Program-made: the position numbers and the translations under genes
The notes under the pieces: model-generated
Databases searched by the model: none
Seen by the model: the letters and a program-made list of their open reading frames with translations, nothing else
Told to the model about the DNA's origin: nothing
NCBI GenBank assembly: GCA_903954065.1
Contig: CAJBME010000132.1
Span: 1 to 52,349, forward strand
Source: an uncultured bacterium
GTDB lineage: Bacteria > Verrucomicrobiota > Verrucomicrobiia > Verrucomicrobiales > V1-33
DNA length: 52,349 nt
Direction: 5' to 3'
In this document: positions 51,103-52,349 of the stretch, in pieces
How the letters are laid out: each line of letters opens with the position of its first letter
Numbering within the stretch: the stretch's first letter is position 1

Positions 51103-52104
51103 ATGTACATCCCCCGCCTGCTTTCTCTTGCCGCCGTTGTTATGTTGGGCCTGCCTCTCGCAGCCACCGCTCAAGTCGTCTACATGCCGAAAGACGGCCC
51201 CGGTCAGGGCAAACACGTCGTTCTCCTCGCCGGTGACGAAGAATACCGTTCAGAAGAAGGTCTGCCCATGTTGGGCAAGTTGCTCTCGCAGCGCCACGGC
51301 TTCAAAGCCACAGTGGTTTTCCCGATTGATCCCAAAACCGGAGAGATTGACCCCAACAATCAAACCAATCTGCCCGGCATGGAAGCCCTCAAGGATGCTG
51401 ACTGTGTGGTCATGCTCTGGCGTTTCCGGAATCCGACCGCCGCTGACCTGAAACACTTTGCCGATTATTTTGCCGCTGGCAAACCCGTCATCGGTCTGCG
51501 CACGTCCACCCATGCCTTCAACATCAAGGAAGCAGACAGCCCGTTCGCCAAGTGGGACTGGCAGGCCCCAGCCCCATGGACCGGGGGCTTCGGCCAACAC
51601 GTGCTCGGCGAAACATGGATCAACCACCATGGCGATCACGGCTCTGAATCAACCCGCGGTCTGATCGCTCCCGGAGCAGAGAAAAATCCGCTGCTGCAAG
51701 GCGTGAGCGACGTCTGGGGCCCGACCGACGTCTATGGCATCAAAAACCTTCCGTCGGATGCCACCGTTCTTCTCCTCGGTCAGGTGATCGCCGGTATGAA
51801 ACCAACCGACCCGCCCGTCAACGGCCCGAAAAATAACCCGATGATGCCGGTCGCTTGGACCCGTGAATTCAAAAATGAATCAGGCAAAACCAACCAAATC
51901 TTCAACACCACCCTCGGTGCCGCCACCGATTTGGAAAGTGCCGGGCTCCGGCGCCTGCTCGTCAATGCCGTCTACAAAATGACCGGCTTGACCGTGCCCG
52001 CTCAAGCCGATGTCACCCCCGTCGGAGAATTCAAACCGACCGGGTTCGGGTTCAACAAGTTCATCAAAGGCGTCAAACCCGAAGCGCACGCGCTTAAAGA
52101 ATAA
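51103..52104 (+). CDS. Secreted ThuA-like (trehalose utilisation domain) protein
   Basis: 333 residues from the ATG at 51103. A signal peptide (about 1-23, VVMLGLPLAATAQ) is followed by a ThuA-like class I glutamine-amidotransferase fold: KHVVLLAGDEEYRSEEGLPM, FKATVVFPIDP, DADCVVMLWRFRNPTA, KPVIGLRTSTHAF and FNTTLGAATDLES. Verrucomicrobia and planctomycetes encode many such secreted ThuA domains, often near sugar oxidoreductases. None is visible here before the window ends. The substrate is unknown. Confidence 0.87.
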   Translation: MYIPRLLSLAAVVMLGLPLAATAQVVYMPKDGPGQGKHVVLLAGDEEYRSEEGLPMLGKLLSQRHGFKATVVFPIDPKTGEIDPNNQTNLPGMEALKDADCVVMLWRFRNPTAADLKHFADYFAAGKPVIGLRTSTHAFNIKEADSPFAKWDWQAPAPWTGGFGQHVLGETWINHHGDHGSESTRGLIAPGAEKNPLLQGVSDVWGPTDVYGIKNLPSDATVLLLGQVIAGMKPTDPPVNGPKNNPMMPVAWTREFKNESGKTNQIFNTTLGAATDLESAGLRRLLVNAVYKMTGLTVPAQADVTPVGEFKPTGFGFNKFIKGVKPEAHALKE

Positions 52105-52349
52105 CCGCGAGCGCCCGCCAGTCACCTCGCCGGAGGACATCCCGGATGTGGCCCGCAGGCCAGGTGTGGAAACCGGGGCCAGCGTACCCGGCTACAGCGG
52201 CGGCGCCGCCGCCTGCGCCGTTGTTTCGTATTCGGATCTTTTGTAGCCGCGGGTCGCTGACCCCGGTCGCGGCGCCGAACGCCTCTCCGAACGTCTTTTT
52301 GAGTAGGGGCGTGGTGTTTGGATTCGAAAAAGAGCGTTCGTGTACTGCA
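52105..52349. other. Right-edge stretch without a recognised gene
   Basis: No convincing start or conserved segment is seen in the 245 bases after the ThuA-like gene. Confidence 0.4.

Overview
The window is GC-rich bacterial chromosome with a Gram-negative envelope gene set (KdsA, LptA/B/C, lipoproteins, an L,D-transpeptidase). Gene content and style point to Verrucomicrobiota, probably an Opitutales-like lineage: many Sec or Tat secreted proteins, a two-domain ribosome hibernation factor next to HPr kinase, LamG/phosphatase and ThuA proteins, and secreted proteins carrying the short 'DL-x-x-W ... YRV' module I associate with this phylum. That placement is inference; no rRNA gene is present.

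Layout. (1) 1-7.1 kb: a DUF1460 protein diverging from a MauE/DoxX-like membrane protein; a secreted cyclophilin; an L,D-transpeptidase lipoprotein; a minus-strand operon of a radical SAM enzyme, a small CxC protein and a two-cluster ferredoxin; a gamma-glutamylcyclotransferase-like gene. (2) 7.2-12.7 kb: a minus-strand operon kdsA-lptC-lptA-lptB-hpf-hprK-ptsH joining LPS export, ribosome hibernation and HPr phosphorylation. (3) 12.9-31 kb: mostly housekeeping and secreted proteins. These include a secreted protein with the domain order of plant glucan/phosphoglucan water dikinases and an unknown secreted partner, RsuA, a LamG/purple-acid-type phosphatase, purine nucleoside phosphorylase, a Kelch mutarotase-like protein, a eukaryote-type HisA, a three-gene operon of unknown function, a DUF4407 membrane protein and a nucleoside-type MFS transporter.

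(4) 30.8-41.6 kb is an accessory region. It starts with a small AT-rich membrane-protein gene and a BrnT/BrnA toxin-antitoxin pair whose palindromic operator covers the promoter. A 38-bp direct repeat (31741 and 41562, one mismatch) then brackets a 9.8-kb type I restriction-modification island on the minus strand: hsdM, fic fragment, DUF1016 nuclease, hsdS, rhuM, hsdR, M48-type peptidase. The island is damaged. hsdM has an in-frame deletion that removes the whole methyltransferase core, hsdR has a one-base frameshift that cuts off its conserved last 80 residues, and only the C-terminus of fic remains. The genes between stay open and overlap by ATGA junctions.

(5) 41.7-52.3 kb is ordinary chromosome again: pdxA, an NlpC/P60-like lipoprotein coupled to class II fructose-bisphosphate aldolase, two large secreted proteins of unknown role, recF, a tRNA-Phe, a POT peptide transporter and a ThuA-like protein.

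The best second looks are the degraded restriction island with its bracketing repeats, the secreted water-dikinase-like pair, the eukaryote-type HisA, and the uncharacterised radical SAM operon.
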